From JBALVT01 sp036960305 (GTDB lineage Bacteria; Pseudomonadota; Gammaproteobacteria; Pseudomonadales; Halieaceae), in NCBI GenBank assembly GCA_036960305.1, contig JBALWA010000002.1, forward strand, positions 124,001 through 188,000: a DNA stretch of 64,000 nucleotides, in the 5' to 3' direction. Each line of letters opens with the position of its first letter. The stretch's first letter is position 1. Positions 1-9,715 of this stretch are shown piece after piece. A program made the position numbers and the translations under genes. The notes beneath the pieces are model-generated. The model searched no databases and had not been told where the DNA came from. It saw nothing but the letters and a program-made list of their open reading frames with translations.

Positions 1-2
1 CA

Positions 3-2096
3 ATGAGTAAATCAAATAAGAGCGGTAATTCAACATTCTGGACTACAGCCATTACGTTCGGGATCCTGGCGTGTCTTGGCGGGGTAGTTTACACATTCAT
101 CATGATTCAACAGGAGGCAGGGCAGGAAGGGCAGAGCCGTATTCTTGCAAATGACCTACGTCTGACTTCGCAGGAGGTTGTTGTTAAGTCTCGTGAGACA
201 GGCCGCGGTGATGCAAGTAAGGCAAAAGAACTTGCGGCAGGCGTTGAAAGTTTCAACAGCCAGCTGGCTCTGTTGGATGGCACTGGTCTGGACAATGAGG
301 TGAGCGCCATTAAAACACAGTGGCAGCCTGTACAGGAGGCAGCACAGACCTTGATTACCACCGCCCCTCGTATCGAGTTTATTCACGGTGTATCCAAGGA
401 ACTGGAAGAGAACATTCGCCCAATCCAAAGCGAGTTTGCCAGTGTGGTTGACATAGTCCGGGACGAAAACGTCTCTTCGGATACGATTGCTGCTGCTCAG
501 AAAACCCTTTGGTTGACAGAGCGAATTGCCAGAAATATTGACAAGATTCTTACCGGTGAGAGTGAGAGCCAAGTTGCGGCAGATGAATTTCGCAGTGACG
601 CGGCGAGCTTTATCCGAATCGTTGAGGCACTGCAAAGGGGCAACAAGGTAATGGGTGTGCAAAAGCTGAAAGATGCTGATGCCATAGAGTCTATTACAGC
701 TGCTTCAAACATGTTCCTGGTTGTATCAACATCTATTGATCAGATTGCGTCCGCATCGCCCGAGCTTCGTGCTGCTGCTGCGGCACGCCAGTCAATCTCG
801 GATTCCAGCGCACAGCTCTCTGATGCTGTCCTTGCGCTGAAGCCAGCGATTGACAGCTTAAACACTGGCAGGTTGTTTGATCGCGGTACTCTGATGGTTC
901 TGTTTGGTGCCCCAGCCGTGCTTGCTGTAGGTCTGTTGATTTTCATGTACAGAAGTCAAAGACGTCGCGTGATCTACACGGAGGCCGGTGTTGCAGAAAT
1001 TAACGGCGCCCTGGTTAAGATTGCGGAAGGTGATCTGACAGTACAAGTTCCAGAAGGCAACTCGGTTACTCGCGATATTGCCCGGGAGATTAATGCTTCC
1101 ACAGGTCGCCAGCGAGAATTGATCCGAAACATTCGCACACCTTTTGAGGTGTCAGTGAAGGAGATTGGCAAGATTGGTGAGACCGCGCAGGGGCAGGTGG
1201 ACAAGGGTAAGGAACTGACACGATCTGTTGTCGACTCTACTACCGCTGCAACAGAGATGGTGAGAACCAGTGAGGAGATCAAGAGCTCTACTGTAGAGGC
1301 AGCAAAAACGACCGAGAAAAACCGTAAGCAGGTAGCTCGCGGGTACGAACTGACCCAGGATATGTCAAAGGCATCGGTTGACGTACGTGAGTCGGTACAG
1401 GAAACCTCCAAGTCTGCCAAGCGACAGGGTGAGCTGATTCAGTCTGTAACAACAGCTGCAGAATATATTCAGTCTCTGAACACCAAGATCTCGGTTGTTG
1501 CGATTAACACCCGGATTGAGGCCGAGAAGGCTGGTGAGCATGGTCGTCCGTTCCTGGGTATTGCCGAGGCGATTGGTGACCTTCTGCGCGAAGCGGAAGA
1601 AGAGGGACGGAAAATTATTTCCGAGGTACGCATGCTGCAAAACATGTCTGCTGAGAACCTTGGCAGTATGGAAAACACCGTGGGCACCGTTGTAACAATT
1701 CTCGAATATATTGACCGGCTGGACAGCTCGCTTGAGGAAATTAACGAAGGTTCTTCTGCGATTACCTCAATCATTACCTCGGTGGATGACGCGGCGGGAC
1801 AATCAGCCAACAGTGCGCTGCACATGAACAGCTCCATGTCCCGGATTAGTGAGCGTAACCTGGATATCAGTGAGTACAGTGAGTATACCCAGGAGGGTGT
1901 AAGTAGCCTGCAGACTTCCATGCGTGATGTGGCCGAGAACCTTAGCCAGTTCCGTATTGGAGATGACGATCTGAAAGCTGATCCTGCACCGGCAGATCGG
2001 GATTCCATAGAAAGCCTGCAAAGCGCTACCAAGGTATACGGCGAAGAAGAAATGAGCGCCCTGGAATCTGATGAAGAGGAAAGGTTGTCAGTATGA
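3..2096 (+). CDS. pilJ: PilJ-type methyl-accepting chemotaxis protein of the Pil-Chp system
   Basis: Transmembrane chemoreceptor that feeds surface or type IV pilus signals to the ChpA kinase and so controls twitching motility. The 697-residue protein has a first membrane helix at about residues 11-37, a long periplasmic region of the PilJ type to about 290, a second membrane helix at about 296-316, a HAMP region, and a cytoplasmic helical signalling domain. The hairpin tip is near residues 498-525 (INTRIEAEKAGEHGRPF), a variant of the usual MCP tip. The ATG lies 2 bases into the window, so the upstream pilG/H/I genes expected from Pseudomonas are out of view. Its stop overlaps the pilK start (ATGA), indicating translational coupling. 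Confidence 0.93.
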   Translation: MSKSNKSGNSTFWTTAITFGILACLGGVVYTFIMIQQEAGQEGQSRILANDLRLTSQEVVVKSRETGRGDASKAKELAAGVESFNSQLALLDGTGLDNEVSAIKTQWQPVQEAAQTLITTAPRIEFIHGVSKELEENIRPIQSEFASVVDIVRDENVSSDTIAAAQKTLWLTERIARNIDKILTGESESQVAADEFRSDAASFIRIVEALQRGNKVMGVQKLKDADAIESITAASNMFLVVSTSIDQIASASPELRAAAAARQSISDSSAQLSDAVLALKPAIDSLNTGRLFDRGTLMVLFGAPAVLAVGLLIFMYRSQRRRVIYTEAGVAEINGALVKIAEGDLTVQVPEGNSVTRDIAREINASTGRQRELIRNIRTPFEVSVKEIGKIGETAQGQVDKGKELTRSVVDSTTAATEMVRTSEEIKSSTVEAAKTTEKNRKQVARGYELTQDMSKASVDVRESVQETSKSAKRQGELIQSVTTAAEYIQSLNTKISVVAINTRIEAEKAGEHGRPFLGIAEAIGDLLREAEEEGRKIISEVRMLQNMSAENLGSMENTVGTVVTILEYIDRLDSSLEEINEGSSAITSIITSVDDAAGQSANSALHMNSSMSRISERNLDISEYSEYTQEGVSSLQTSMRDVAENLSQFRIGDDDLKADPAPADRDSIESLQSATKVYGEEEMSALESDEEERLSV

Positions 2097-2947
2097 GACA
2101 CGCAGCACTAAATCGTCATCAATCAATCACTGGCAAACAGGTCGTGATGCTTATGGAGCAGCTTAGGGCTCAGGCTGGTATCAAGATTGAAAGTCCCCAG
2201 CCAGTGATTGAGGGCCACATCCGCAACCGGATGAGCGCACTCGGGATTGATGACTTTAGTGCTTATATGTCAGTGTTTGATGACAGTATCAGTGCGCGAG
2301 CCGAGTGGTTGGCCCTGATCGATCTGCTGACAGTGAAAGAAACTCGATTCTTCAGGCAGGCTGAAGCATTAGAGGGTCTTGCCGGGTATATAGAAAGCCT
2401 TATGGACCAAAGCACCGTGGCTCCAGATTTTTCCTTCTGGAGTGCAGGCTGCTCTGGCGGACAGGAACTCTACTCTATCGCTATGGTGGTAGAGTCGATT
2501 TTTGGTCAGCAGAAGCCCTGGTCAGAGTGGTATGGCATAGGAACAGATATAAGCTTCCAGGCGATAACGGAAGCTCAGCGTGGCCGCTATAGCGAGAGTG
2601 ATATTCAGACTATACCGGTAAAGTATCGGCACCCATTTGTTAGCAAAGTATCAGCAGATGAATGGGAAATTTCAGAGAACATACGTGCGAGAGCGAATTT
2701 CTTTCACAGTAATTTGCTGCAGGTAAACAGCACGCCGTTTTCTGATTTTGATGTGATTTTCTGTCAAAACGTATTGATCTATTTTGAGCACGAGACGCAG
2801 ATTTGGATTATTAATCAGCTTGTTGATCGTCTTAAAAAAGGCGGCCTACTCGTACTGGGTGCAGGTGAGGACGTCCGTTGGACAAACTCAAAAATGCAGC
2901 GAGCTGGTTGGTCAGGCGTCTGTGCATATAAAAAATTGGAGGTTTAA
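2093..2947 (+). CDS. pilK: CheR-type chemoreceptor methyltransferase PilK
   Basis: SAM-dependent glutamate O-methyltransferase of the CheR family, expected to methylate PilJ and tune its sensitivity. The 284-residue protein shows the CheR SAM-binding motif SFWSAGCSGGQELYS near residue 116, TDIS near 148, and the FCQNVLIYF segment near residue 220. An N-terminal helical CheR domain with KETRFFR precedes these. The start codon overlaps the pilJ stop by four bases. No cognate methylesterase (chpB) is seen in this cluster. The position between pilJ and chpA matches Pseudomonas pilK. Confidence 0.92.
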   Translation: MRHAALNRHQSITGKQVVMLMEQLRAQAGIKIESPQPVIEGHIRNRMSALGIDDFSAYMSVFDDSISARAEWLALIDLLTVKETRFFRQAEALEGLAGYIESLMDQSTVAPDFSFWSAGCSGGQELYSIAMVVESIFGQQKPWSEWYGIGTDISFQAITEAQRGRYSESDIQTIPVKYRHPFVSKVSADEWEISENIRARANFFHSNLLQVNSTPFSDFDVIFCQNVLIYFEHETQIWIINQLVDRLKKGGLLVLGAGEDVRWTNSKMQRAGWSGVCAYKKLEV

Positions 2948-2950
2948 CTA

Positions 2951-5380
2951 GTGGCTACTAAAACTGATATCGTTTCTCTCAAGTGGGTTATCGGCCTGAT
3001 GAACAAGCAGGCTGATAACGCAGAGACGTCTTTGATTGAGTTCAGTAAAGACCCTACGCAGAAAAAGCCGTTGCTTCAATGCATGTGGGCTGTACACCAG
3101 ATTACCTCTACGCTGCGTGCGCTAGGTATCAAGAAGGGTGAAATGCTCACTATCGAAATGGAGCGCAGTCTTAACGCGATCTATAAGGACAGTATTAACG
3201 GTGAGCGCAGAAAATTAACTATGGGTGGGTTGATGCAGGCTTTGAAAATTCTGCCTGCCTACCTGGCTCACGTGCAGAATGACCGTGAAGATTCTGGTCG
3301 AGGCCTGGAGCAATACGTTAATGATTTGCGCCGGTGGTCGGGAGAAAGGCCCCGCCCCCAGGCTTTCTTTTTCCATATGGATATAGACGAAACTACGGGC
3401 ATTACTGCCGATGGACATCCCGCTTCCGACGATGAAATAAAAAGCCGTGCGAACGTGATGCTGGCTCTTTATCTAGAGATGGCAAAATCCGCGTTACGTA
3501 AGCGCAACGTCAGAGAGAGCATGAAAACGGTTGCTCGAATTTCTCGCAAAATGCAGATGCTGTTTACCGGGACGGTGCCTGAACGCTTTTGGATGACTCA
3601 GGTGGGCCTGTGTGAAGGTATTGCTGGCGGACTGATTGTGCCGGATGAATGTATTGCCCAGGTGTTTAAGACGGGCGCATTTGTAATTAAGTATGCCCGC
3701 GAAAACGGCAGCAAAGTTGATGCAAGCATCGACTATGACAGCTACTTGCAGCAGATGCTGTTCTATATTGCGTCCTGTCGTGCCAAGCCCGTACATATCG
3801 CCAATATCAGGGAAGTTTTCGGGGTTGATGACGACACGATAGAGAATTCCCGACGCGGATTGGTGCACATGGATGCACTGGTTACCGCTTTAGATGGAGC
3901 GCTCGCGCAATTGAATGGTGTCGTCGCCTATATTTCCGACAACGACATGTTGGAGGCAGCCAAAGAGGGCAAAGAAGGTACTGAACCTGCGGATACCATT
4001 GCCCTGGATGGCATAGACGGCGCCCAACAAAGATTGAACGCAGCGGGTCAAATGCCCCATGTAGATTCACTGGATTCTGTCTACAGTAAATTGGAGAAGC
4101 TCTATTCTGGCGCTTACAGCAAGGATACGGCTTCTGCAGAAAACGCAATTTCAGGTATCGTACGCGGCATTGTCGATGTGAAACTCGACATAGAATACAA
4201 GCTCGAGCACGGTGTATGCAGCTCTTTCTCTAGCAGGGAGTTTGAGCTTCGTGAAAGTGTTGTTTCTGCAACATTCACTCAAATGTCCATGGTAGAAAAC
4301 CAGCTACATGAGATTCTTCGTCGCAAAGCTTTATCGGGTGCTCTGACTGAAAAGCCTTCTGGACTTGATAGTACGCTTAAGCTGACGTTTGCCTTGCATC
4401 GTTACCTCAATAAGACAGACCAGGGGCACACAGAGCTACGTGCAGCAGTTCGTGCTGCTGACAACGGTGAAGCCGACGTCGAAGAACTGTACTCTCTGGC
4501 CGTTGATTTCCTTAACCAGTTGGACGGCACGCCGGAGCGTCAGGCAGTTCGCTCTTCTCTGGAATTACTGGATGAAATTGTCGGCGCGCTCGGGTTTGCG
4601 GGAATGGAGCGTGAGGCAGACCTTATTGAGCAATGCCATGATTGGCTTTCTGCTGCTTCCAAAGCAGGCAGTGTACGCGAAGATGAAGCCTTCCGATGCC
4701 TGGCGGATATCTTCGCTCAGGTAGAGCTTCATTTACAGCGTTCGTTGGTGGATCCACTGGATGACACTTCTCACATGCTGGAGTTTGCAGAGCAGCGAGC
4801 AGTTGAGTTGGCAGAATGGTCCAGCAAACTTTCGACTGGAGCGGATGTTGTCGTACCAGCAGAGCTTGAAAAGTCCAATTATGTTCAGGATGCGGACATA
4901 CCCCCGGAGTTCCGTGAGGTGTTTATCGAAGAATCTGAAGAGATTGTTTGTGAGCTTACTCGTCTGGGAAAGGTATGGTCTTTGGAGCCTGAGAAAAACG
5001 AAAATCTCCGCGAAATGCGAAGGCACTTTCATACCTTTAAGGGTAATGGTCGTGCCGTAGGCGCCAATGTACTGGGAGAGCTGGGTTGGGCAGCACAGGA
5101 TATGTTGGATCGTGTTCTGGATGGAGATCTTGCTCCTGGTGACAATGTACAGGCGGTGCTGGAGGATGTAATTAAAGCCCTTCCCGACCTGGTGATGTCC
5201 TACAAAAATCCTGGGGACAACGACCTGGGGAGCGCACGGGAACTGACGAACAAGTGTTTCCGTTTGGCAAATTCATGTGAAGGCGATTTAGCAGAAGAGT
5301 TACCGGATTCTGTCAGCGCCGTAATCAAACCCGTAAGAGAAGTCACCGAATCAAACAATACGCAGACAATAAGCCAGTAG
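2951..5380 (+). CDS. Hpt-domain protein, N-terminal half of a split ChpA
   Basis: 809-residue cytoplasmic protein, GTG start three bases after the pilK stop. It is mostly helical and matches the part of Pseudomonas ChpA that precedes the kinase core. The only clear histidine phosphotransfer motif is RRHFHTFKGNGRAVG, with the phosphorylatable histidine near residue 694. The N-terminal segment (about 1-250) resembles the ChpA N-terminal domain by position only. The following chpA gene is in the same reading frame, but three in-frame stops (5378, 5384, 5402) separate them. A Shine-Dalgarno-like GGAG precedes the second start, so this looks like a real gene split and not a frameshift. It probably acts as a phosphate relay or sink for the ChpA kinase. 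Confidence 0.85.
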   Translation: MATKTDIVSLKWVIGLMNKQADNAETSLIEFSKDPTQKKPLLQCMWAVHQITSTLRALGIKKGEMLTIEMERSLNAIYKDSINGERRKLTMGGLMQALKILPAYLAHVQNDREDSGRGLEQYVNDLRRWSGERPRPQAFFFHMDIDETTGITADGHPASDDEIKSRANVMLALYLEMAKSALRKRNVRESMKTVARISRKMQMLFTGTVPERFWMTQVGLCEGIAGGLIVPDECIAQVFKTGAFVIKYARENGSKVDASIDYDSYLQQMLFYIASCRAKPVHIANIREVFGVDDDTIENSRRGLVHMDALVTALDGALAQLNGVVAYISDNDMLEAAKEGKEGTEPADTIALDGIDGAQQRLNAAGQMPHVDSLDSVYSKLEKLYSGAYSKDTASAENAISGIVRGIVDVKLDIEYKLEHGVCSSFSSREFELRESVVSATFTQMSMVENQLHEILRRKALSGALTEKPSGLDSTLKLTFALHRYLNKTDQGHTELRAAVRAADNGEADVEELYSLAVDFLNQLDGTPERQAVRSSLELLDEIVGALGFAGMEREADLIEQCHDWLSAASKAGSVREDEAFRCLADIFAQVELHLQRSLVDPLDDTSHMLEFAEQRAVELAEWSSKLSTGADVVVPAELEKSNYVQDADIPPEFREVFIEESEEIVCELTRLGKVWSLEPEKNENLREMRRHFHTFKGNGRAVGANVLGELGWAAQDMLDRVLDGDLAPGDNVQAVLEDVIKALPDLVMSYKNPGDNDLGSARELTNKCFRLANSCEGDLAEELPDSVSAVIKPVREVTESNNTQTISQ

Positions 5381-5422
5381 TTATAAGGCAGCGTGACCGA
5401 ATAGGAAAAATGGAGATATATC

Positions 5423-8400
5423 GTGCAATCTGACAACGACTATAGCGCCACAGCAGAAGACACACAGATGACTGTGAATGATGACCAGCAAGAAAAAACC
5501 ATGCAATGGTTACTGGATCAGGACTATGCCGAGAGCTCGGAGAAAGTGTTCAGCGTTCCTATGGAGGAACACAGCACGGAGAGCCTCTCTGCATATGAAA
5601 CAGCGGTAGCCAATCGACCGATGTTCGGCGGCAAGGCGAGTGCAGATGATCTCTCTTCCTTCGTCGGAGAAGAGATTGTGATGACGGCCCCGGGAGAAGG
5701 CGGGGACATTTTCGCTGCTACTGCCTCGGTATCGCAGGGTGCTATCGTGGAGCCCGCTCGCGGCAGCATGGCGATTGATCACTCCATGAGACAAACATCA
5801 CAGCGCGATGAGCCGGCAAACGAATTCAATGCGGATGCCGATATTCTTGGTTTGGACGACGAGGATAGTATTGGTGAACGATTTGTTGTCATGCAAAATA
5901 GTGAAAATACGCAGGCCAAAACGAAAACGAAAATCAAGACTCAGACTAAAGCCAAGACTAAGGCTAAGACAAAAACCAAGCCTGCGGCTGAAAAAATAAG
6001 TGAAGACAAAATCCAGGTAGAGATATCTACCCCGGATTTAGAGGACTCATTTTTGAGCGCGCCAGTTGGTGAAATAACACTTGAGGATGACCTTGATGTT
6101 TCCTTTGAGTTGCCGGCGTTCGGGGGAAACCTCTCTGGTTCCTCTGATGAAAACGCTGAGTTCGACATCTCTACAGAAGAGATTGTAGAGGCTCAAGGGC
6201 CAGTATCTCCCGATGCTATGGATGTCTTTGACTACGTTGCGGCAAACGAAACGCCTGCAGATGATGAGGCGTTTGATGAATTTCTGCTGCGCGGCGAACA
6301 TTACGAGGAACGTGATTCGAATGTTGAAGGCTTGATAGTCGATCCTACTGAGGGCATCGCTTCTGTCGATCCCAGTGTTGATTCGCCGATCGATTTTCAT
6401 GAAGATTTTTGCGCGGTTGAGGAACACAGTCACGGTTCAATGGCAGCCATTACCGCTGTCATTGCCGAGGTGATGGAGGCGTTTTCTAGCGCTGTCGCCG
6501 CCAGGCTCGAAAATATGTCTCTGGCAGCAGACACCGTTAATATACAAATGCAGCTGGGATGCGATGCCGATTCAGTGGCCTTGTGTCGTGCGGAAGGATA
6601 CTTGCCTGTTCTTGAATTTGGCGGGAACAAGCTGGAAGTCGTGTCCAGGCTTGAGCAAGCTGATGTTGATACCATCTTTATTCGCTTATCTGGCGTCGAT
6701 GGCGTAACCAGCTGGAATGAACTTTTTGCGGACGATTTTGTTTCGCCAGATGGTACTAAATCAGACGTCGACGCTGAGCTACAAGACTCTAGTGATGCTA
6801 TAAGCGCAGTGTTTGATGACGACATCTTCTCCGACGATATTTCCGATGAGCTATCTTCGGGTGATGACTTTCTGGGTGATGATACTGACAGTCTACTGGA
6901 TACCTCCGATTTTGAGGGCGCGGCGTTGTTGGCAGATGAGGATGGTACAGCCGGAGCCATTTTTGACGACGACATATTCGCCCTGGATATTTCAGACGAA
7001 GTGCCTGCTTCTACCAACACTGAAGAGCTTCTTGTCTCAGGGGATCAGCTTAGCGACGAACTCGTCGCGAGTGTTGGCGAGTTGGAAGATGTCAGCATGA
7101 TTTTCGAAGAAGATATTTTTGCATCCGACGTGTCCGATGAACTTTCAGCATCAGACAGCGATGTGGAGTCATTGTTTGATAGCCTGGTAGATGCCGAAGC
7201 TGATATAGACGAAATATGTGGCGTGTCATTTGAAGCGTTTAGCGACGACGAAGCAGAGCTGGCAGTCGAAGCCGCTCCTGTTGAAGAGCCCCCGGTTGCA
7301 GTGCCGGCAGTGGCTGCGGAGTCCACAACGATTGAAGGGGACACCGCATGGTGCATCCCTGAAAATATTAAGTTCAGCTATTCCAACCAGGGCGCTGTAG
7401 AAGTGTTTACAGAGTTTCTTGATGCCTTCATCGAAGAAGCTGAGTCGGAGCTGGGGAAACTGGAAGGCGCGATTGGCGAGTGGGAGAAGGATGTTTCTTC
7501 CTCGGTAGCCTACGAGCCAGTGCCACGTGTTCTTCATACTCTTAAAGGGATTGCCAAGGGAGTTGGGCTGCAGCGCTACGGCACTTTGGTTCATAACTTC
7601 GAAACCCTGCTGGAAAAACTGCCTGCTCCCGTTGCCGGTCAGGACGGAGCATACTTCAGTATTGTGAATGCCTGGTTGGATGCGGCCGTTAAAGGCTTCG
7701 ATCATATCCAGGCAGTGCGAGCTGATATCGAGAGTGAGTTCCCGGCACCAAGCAAAGCGCCTGTATTAGATCAGGAAAAGACAGAGTCCGAAAAGGCAAT
7801 CGCCGAGACTGATACAACACCAAAACCTCAGGCGACCCAACAGGACAAGGGCAAAGAGAAACAACTGGCAGATGAGGGCGCCAAGGTGCTCGCTGCGCAA
7901 CAGACTATCCGTATGACGCCGGATGCGCTTGACCGTTTGTTGAGTCTGACCAACGAAGCTCAGCAGTTAGGCGTGCGGTCTTCACAAAGTACCGTTCGCA
8001 GCAAGCGAGCGGCGGCCGAACTGCTGGCCAGGCTGTCCTCTGTTCGATCACATGTTTCTTCAATTGCCGACCGAACGTTGCTTAAAGTTACGGCGAAAGG
8101 TGGGTCGAGTTCCGAGATGGACGCCCTGGAAATGGACCAGTACTCCGAATTACAGGAGGCGGCAAATATTCTTAGAGAAGGCGTTGAGGATCTGGATGAT
8201 CTTATTCATCTGTCCAGCCGCCAGAATACGGTTGCTGAGGCATTGCTCAAGCAACAGGCCTCCGTTATTTCCTCTCTTGGTACGTCGATCCAGGAAGCCC
8301 GTGTAGTACCGATGTCACGCCTGATGCCTGGCTTACGTCGAATAGTGCGCACCGTAGGTGCGGACTTGGGCAAAGCGGTATCTTTCAACGTGCTGAATGA

Positions 8401-9706
8401 AGTCGGAAAGTTGGACCGAGATAACTACGCCCGGTGCCAGATAATTTTGGAGCACATGGTTCGAAATGCTTTGGACCACGGTATTGAGAAGCCCGAACTG
8501 CGTATTGCGGCGGGAAAAAGTGCCACCGGTAATATCAGCATTGATGCGAGTAAGCAGGGCTCTGACTACATCATTACCCTTAAGGACGATGGCAAGGGAA
8601 TAGATCCCGAAGCAATGCGAGATACGGCCTACGAAAAAGGTCTGGATATAGACGTTGATGCGCTGAGCGATGAAGAGGCCGTCCGTCTGATTTTCCACAA
8701 GGGCTTCACAACTGCCAGCGCTGTGAGTGAAATTTCCGGTCGCGGTGTAGGCATGGATATCGTCTTGAGTGAACTCCAGCACATTGGGGGTGATATTGAG
8801 ATCAGCTCTACCGTTGGGGAAGGCACTACTTTCAGGGTCAAAATTCCCTCGAACGTCACAGTTAACGGCGCTTTGCTGGTATCAGCAGCGGATGTGTCCT
8901 ACGCAATTCCACTAGATGGCCTGATTGCCGTAGAGCATGTTCCTGTCTCTACTTTCTATAAAGCCATTGAACAGGGCACAAAGCTCTCACTGTTTGGTAT
9001 GGAGTGTGAGCCGGCCTATCTCGCGACAATCTGTCACGGTGATAGTCTGCCTGAGCGCAGCGCCTGGAATCAGACGGTGCCGGTCATCATAGCCGGAACG
9101 GCCCAGCGTTACATGGCGATCGCGATTGATGATGTGAAGCAGGCGCTGGAATTGGTTATTCGTTCGCTGGGTGCACAGTTCGCTATGATTCCAGGTCTGG
9201 CGGGGGGTGCAACCACCGCCGACGGTCAGTCCATTGTCGCGCTTGATCTTAATATACTGGTCGAAAGTGTCGCTTCTGAGGAAGCCTCCCCGGTTGCTGT
9301 TCGCACAGAAGCGGATGAGCGGATGCTGGTTCTGGTGGTTGACGATTCCAGAACCCAGAGAATGGTGGCTACCAGTCAGTTTGATACCCTGGGAGTCGAA
9401 ACAATCACCGCTGAGAATGGCCTGGTGGCGATCGACCTGCTTAATACGACGCATAGGCTCCCGGACGTTGTCTTACTCGATATTGAAATGCCCGTAAAAG
9501 ACGGTATTCAGACCTTGCGTGAGATCCGTAAATCAACGCGGTACCAGGACCTCCCAGTCATTATGGTTACGTCTCGTACGGGAGCGAAGCACCGTGCTCT
9601 GGCGGAAGAGGCTGGCTGTAATGGTTACATGGGTAAGCCGTTTAACTTCCCTAAGCTGGTTGAACAGATCGGAACCTTAACTAACAACAAATTCCAATTA
9701 TCTTGA
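5423..9706 (+). CDS. chpA: ChpA hybrid CheA-type histidine kinase with Hpt, CheW-like and receiver domains
   Basis: 1427-residue kinase of the Pil-Chp pathway, autophosphorylating and passing phosphate to PilG/PilH-type regulators. Order: an acidic low-complexity region (about 1-660) with a Lys/Thr-rich block near 165-190 and three acidic FDDDIF..DISDE repeats near 463-480, 513-530 and 559-577; an Hpt domain with LHTLKG (His705); a CheA dimerisation region; an HATPase with N-box RNALDHG (Asn1015) and G-boxes DDGKG and GRGVGMD; a CheW-like domain; and a C-terminal receiver domain with phospho-acceptor Asp1353 in LLDIEMP and the conserved K of GKPF. GTG start chosen because GGAG stands nine bases upstream. 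Pseudomonas ChpA is one longer protein with many Hpt modules; here it is split and has only one obvious Hpt in this half. Confidence 0.92.
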   Translation: MQSDNDYSATAEDTQMTVNDDQQEKTMQWLLDQDYAESSEKVFSVPMEEHSTESLSAYETAVANRPMFGGKASADDLSSFVGEEIVMTAPGEGGDIFAATASVSQGAIVEPARGSMAIDHSMRQTSQRDEPANEFNADADILGLDDEDSIGERFVVMQNSENTQAKTKTKIKTQTKAKTKAKTKTKPAAEKISEDKIQVEISTPDLEDSFLSAPVGEITLEDDLDVSFELPAFGGNLSGSSDENAEFDISTEEIVEAQGPVSPDAMDVFDYVAANETPADDEAFDEFLLRGEHYEERDSNVEGLIVDPTEGIASVDPSVDSPIDFHEDFCAVEEHSHGSMAAITAVIAEVMEAFSSAVAARLENMSLAADTVNIQMQLGCDADSVALCRAEGYLPVLEFGGNKLEVVSRLEQADVDTIFIRLSGVDGVTSWNELFADDFVSPDGTKSDVDAELQDSSDAISAVFDDDIFSDDISDELSSGDDFLGDDTDSLLDTSDFEGAALLADEDGTAGAIFDDDIFALDISDEVPASTNTEELLVSGDQLSDELVASVGELEDVSMIFEEDIFASDVSDELSASDSDVESLFDSLVDAEADIDEICGVSFEAFSDDEAELAVEAAPVEEPPVAVPAVAAESTTIEGDTAWCIPENIKFSYSNQGAVEVFTEFLDAFIEEAESELGKLEGAIGEWEKDVSSSVAYEPVPRVLHTLKGIAKGVGLQRYGTLVHNFETLLEKLPAPVAGQDGAYFSIVNAWLDAAVKGFDHIQAVRADIESEFPAPSKAPVLDQEKTESEKAIAETDTTPKPQATQQDKGKEKQLADEGAKVLAAQQTIRMTPDALDRLLSLTNEAQQLGVRSSQSTVRSKRAAAELLARLSSVRSHVSSIADRTLLKVTAKGGSSSEMDALEMDQYSELQEAANILREGVEDLDDLIHLSSRQNTVAEALLKQQASVISSLGTSIQEARVVPMSRLMPGLRRIVRTVGADLGKAVSFNVLNEVGKLDRDNYARCQIILEHMVRNALDHGIEKPELRIAAGKSATGNISIDASKQGSDYIITLKDDGKGIDPEAMRDTAYEKGLDIDVDALSDEEAVRLIFHKGFTTASAVSEISGRGVGMDIVLSELQHIGGDIEISSTVGEGTTFRVKIPSNVTVNGALLVSAADVSYAIPLDGLIAVEHVPVSTFYKAIEQGTKLSLFGMECEPAYLATICHGDSLPERSAWNQTVPVIIAGTAQRYMAIAIDDVKQALELVIRSLGAQFAMIPGLAGGATTADGQSIVALDLNILVESVASEEASPVAVRTEADERMLVLVVDDSRTQRMVATSQFDTLGVETITAENGLVAIDLLNTTHRLPDVVLLDIEMPVKDGIQTLREIRKSTRYQDLPVIMVTSRTGAKHRALAEEAGCNGYMGKPFNFPKLVEQIGTLTNNKFQLS

Positions 9707-9715
9707 GGATACAGA

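Noticed and set aside
5378..5422. Frameshift or single-base error splitting chpA
   Set aside because: Both halves are in the same frame, with three stops between and a ribosome binding site before the second start; no frame change would fuse them.
5900..6000. Short AAGACT-type repeats as a CRISPR or direct-repeat array
   Set aside because: They are codons of a Lys/Thr-rich protein tract, without spacers.
6430..7020. 196-residue minus-strand open frame inside chpA
   Set aside because: Antisense to the acidic region; its Ser-rich composition mirrors Asp/Glu codons on the coding strand and no start signal is visible.
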